From positions 248,001 through 312,000 of the forward strand of contig JAGBHU010000042.1 of NCBI GenBank assembly GCA_017935345.1: 64,000 nt of DNA, given 5' to 3'. The position numbers were made by a program, and so were the translations under genes. The DNA is from Coprococcus sp. GTDB lineage: Bacteria; Bacillota; Clostridia; Lachnospirales; Lachnospiraceae. The notes under the pieces were generated by a model. It had not been told where the DNA came from. It searched no databases and was given only the letters and a program-made list of their open reading frames with translations. This document shows positions 63,801 through 64,000 of this stretch, in pieces; the stretch's first letter is position 1; the number at the start of each line of letters is the position of its first letter.

Positions 63801-64000
63801 TTATTTGACTTTAGATGCTACTGCGGCAACTATGTCATCCATATCGTAATAAAGCCCGAGTGCAAGTTCATAATCATCAAATTCTATGCCAAATTCCCCC
63901 TCTAATCCGACAATAAACTGGATGATTGATACAGAGTTTACACCATACTCTGTTGTTAATTCTGCTGCCATATCAATATTTGCTGTATCAACTTCCGGCA
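63801..64000 (-). CDS. Acyl carrier protein, partial (5' end off window)
   Basis: The last 66 codons of a small carrier protein. The region EYGVNSVSIIQFIV holds the serine that would bear phosphopantetheine (usual DSL/DSI replaced by NSV), followed by LEGEFGIEFDDYEL, a typical ACP helix II-III stretch. It ends with TAA at 63801-63803. It is probably not the main fatty-acid AcpP, which has DSLD, but a dedicated carrier for a biosynthetic pathway beginning here (inference). Confidence 0.75.
   Translation of the reverse strand, partial: PEVDTANIDMAAELTTEYGVNSVSIIQFIVGLEGEFGIEFDDYELALGLYYDMDDIVAAVASKVK

Overview
The window reads as chromosomal DNA of an anaerobic low-GC Firmicute, most like a Lachnospiraceae member (Clostridia). 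Grounds: AT-rich sequence with strong AGGAGG-type ribosome sites, a T-box-controlled trp operon, a fused AccD-AccA, an agr-type peptide quorum system, a Bce-type two-component/ABC module, a clostripain-family peptidase and a TxpA/BsrG-like type I toxin. Species is not decidable from the sequence alone. No rRNA, insertion sequence, prophage or CRISPR array was seen; there is one tRNA.

Layout. 0-3.1 kb: parB and parA (minus strand) with three consensus parS sites and an unusual array of 38-bp degenerate tandem repeats in the 1.3-kb gap behind parA. 3.1-6.3 kb: an esterase, a zinc-ribbon membrane protein and a condensation-type acyltransferase. 6.4-11.5 kb: argS, a DegS-like kinase lacking its phospho-accepting His, a D,D-carboxypeptidase and trmB. 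11.7-13.7 kb: tRNA-Lys(CTT) and pepD. 13.8-18.6 kb: a Bce-like peptide-antibiotic sensing and detoxification module (regulator, kinase, ATPase, permease). 18.7-24.2 kb: an Mrp-type ATPase, a PflX-like radical SAM protein, an unknown membrane protein and a DHHW/MBOAT pair for O-acetylation of an exported polymer. 24.4-24.7 kb: a type I toxin with antisense RNA. 24.8-31.3 kb: Trp T-box and trpEGDCBA, with no trpF.

31.5-34.4 kb: an apparent operon of unknown function: a protein with 13 evenly spaced GSQ octapeptides, a glycosyltransferase-like protein, an unknown protein and a GtrA-family membrane protein. 36-39 kb: fabF and fused accDA; fabH is separate at 42.8 kb. 39-42.1 kb: agrC-, agrA- and agrB-like genes transcribed divergently from agrD, with two oppositely oriented pairs of ACGG elements, each pair spaced 21 bp, in the gap. 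44-47.4 kb: response regulator, ABC ATPase, permease and kinase behind four TCTTTAC direct repeats. 47.6-52.9 kb: two adjacent hybrid histidine kinases of visibly higher GC, possibly acquired. 53-54.4 kb: citrate synthase. 54.5-59 kb: a membrane protein with a disordered Arg-rich repeat tail, a clostripain-like peptidase and a CBS protein. 59-62.6 kb: a transglutaminase-fold protein that has lost its catalytic Cys and His, two small proteins, uridine phosphorylase and a LOG-family protein. Right edge: an acyl carrier protein (cut by the window) and a protein resembling BtrH-type acyltransferases.

Much of the window concerns sensing and the cell surface: five complete or hybrid two-component units, one agr circuit, two ABC modules and several envelope-modifying enzymes, set among housekeeping genes. 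The strongest candidates for undescribed biology are the GSQ-repeat operon, the agr circuit with a basic predicted autoinducer (CRSRL) and mirror-image operator, and the parS-flanked 38-bp repeat array.
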